Part shown: positions 55,561 through 55,725 of the stretch, piece by piece
How the letters are laid out: every line of letters starts with the position of its first letter
Position numbering within the stretch: position 1 is the first letter of the stretch
From: Globomyces pollinis-pini
Taxonomy: Eukaryota > Chytridiomycota > Chytridiomycetes > Rhizophydiales > Globomycetaceae
Length of the DNA stretch: 55,725 bases
Direction: 5' to 3'
NCBI GenBank assembly: GCA_025399215.1
Contig: MU621187.1
Location: 2,032-57,756, forward strand
Notes under the pieces: generated by a model
What the model saw: the letters and a program-made list of their open reading frames with translations, nothing else
Told to the model about the DNA's origin: nothing
Databases searched by the model: none
Position numbers and translations under genes: made by a program

Positions 55561-55725
55561 TTCATGGAAATCAGAATACAGTTTATATTCCACTGCAAAT
55601 AGTCCCATCAGAAAATAGTCTCCATGATGACCTGAACATTTTTAATACGTGTTATTGATTCTTCAAAGTTTCTTGGACTGTTAGATATACCTGCAATATA
55701 TATGGAAGAAGAATTAGAAATCATT
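55438..55725 (+). repeat. Direct repeat R1, copy 2 (partner 568-865)
   Basis: Runs to the window end with only scattered differences from 568-865. The true right boundary is therefore unknown. Confidence 0.8.

Overview
This is a gene-dense, AT-rich stretch of a eukaryotic nuclear genome, most likely from an early-diverging (non-Dikarya) fungus. The evidence is a standard genetic code, Kex2-type KR processing sites in secreted proteins, fungal-style kinase and COG/COPI genes, ARP2/3 and DDX41 genes, cAMP-receptor-like GPCRs, PLAC8 proteins and a Crinkler (CRN)-type NTPase. I cannot place it to genus. The introns are extraordinary: almost all are 23-36 nt, GT-AG, often with a CTAAY-like branch site. 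Most of the longer introns resolve exactly into two or three such units joined AG|GT with no exon between them.

Layout. 1-5 kb: decayed CRN fragments, a frameshifted RPAIN copy, tandem repeats and a disrupted proline-rich WCA-like gene. 5.2-12 kb: a beta-lactamase-fold protein that has lost its catalytic residues, a KH + J-like fusion protein, ARPC3 and the helicase DDX41. 12-15.7 kb: three tandem intronless seven-TM paralogues, each with a GACGTGwCA-type element 38-52 bp upstream. 15.8-20 kb: the mitochondrial transporter SLC30A9 (ZnT9) and two tandem cAMP-receptor-like GPCRs. 20.5-25.4 kb: a divergently transcribed pair (small signal-peptide/Cys-rich/TM protein and a PLAC8 protein), intact twice and decayed once, plus a separate PLAC8 relic.

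26.4-42.1 kb is a housekeeping block: an unidentified multi-exon gene, beta'-COP (SEC27), two head-to-head LRR genes, COG5, CENP-A, proteasome PSMB4, a kinase gene whose catalytic core is missing, and proteasome ATPase RPT4. 42.7-49.8 kb: a five-member array (four intact, one frameshifted, plus a relic) of small secreted proteins. Each has a signal peptide, KR-delimited repeat peptides and a Cys-rich mature domain. 50.2-51.8 kb: SmB and mitochondrial ribosomal protein uS8m. 51.8-55.7 kb: the intact RPAIN copy, an intact 618-aa CRN-type P-loop NTPase/nuclease-like protein and a truncated CRN copy. CRN and RPAIN material therefore flanks the window on both sides.

The conserved genes served as rulers: exon models were assembled by eye so that family motifs stay in frame, and every multi-exon model given here has a coding length divisible by three. 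Names come from recognised motifs and remembered family organisation; no database search was run.
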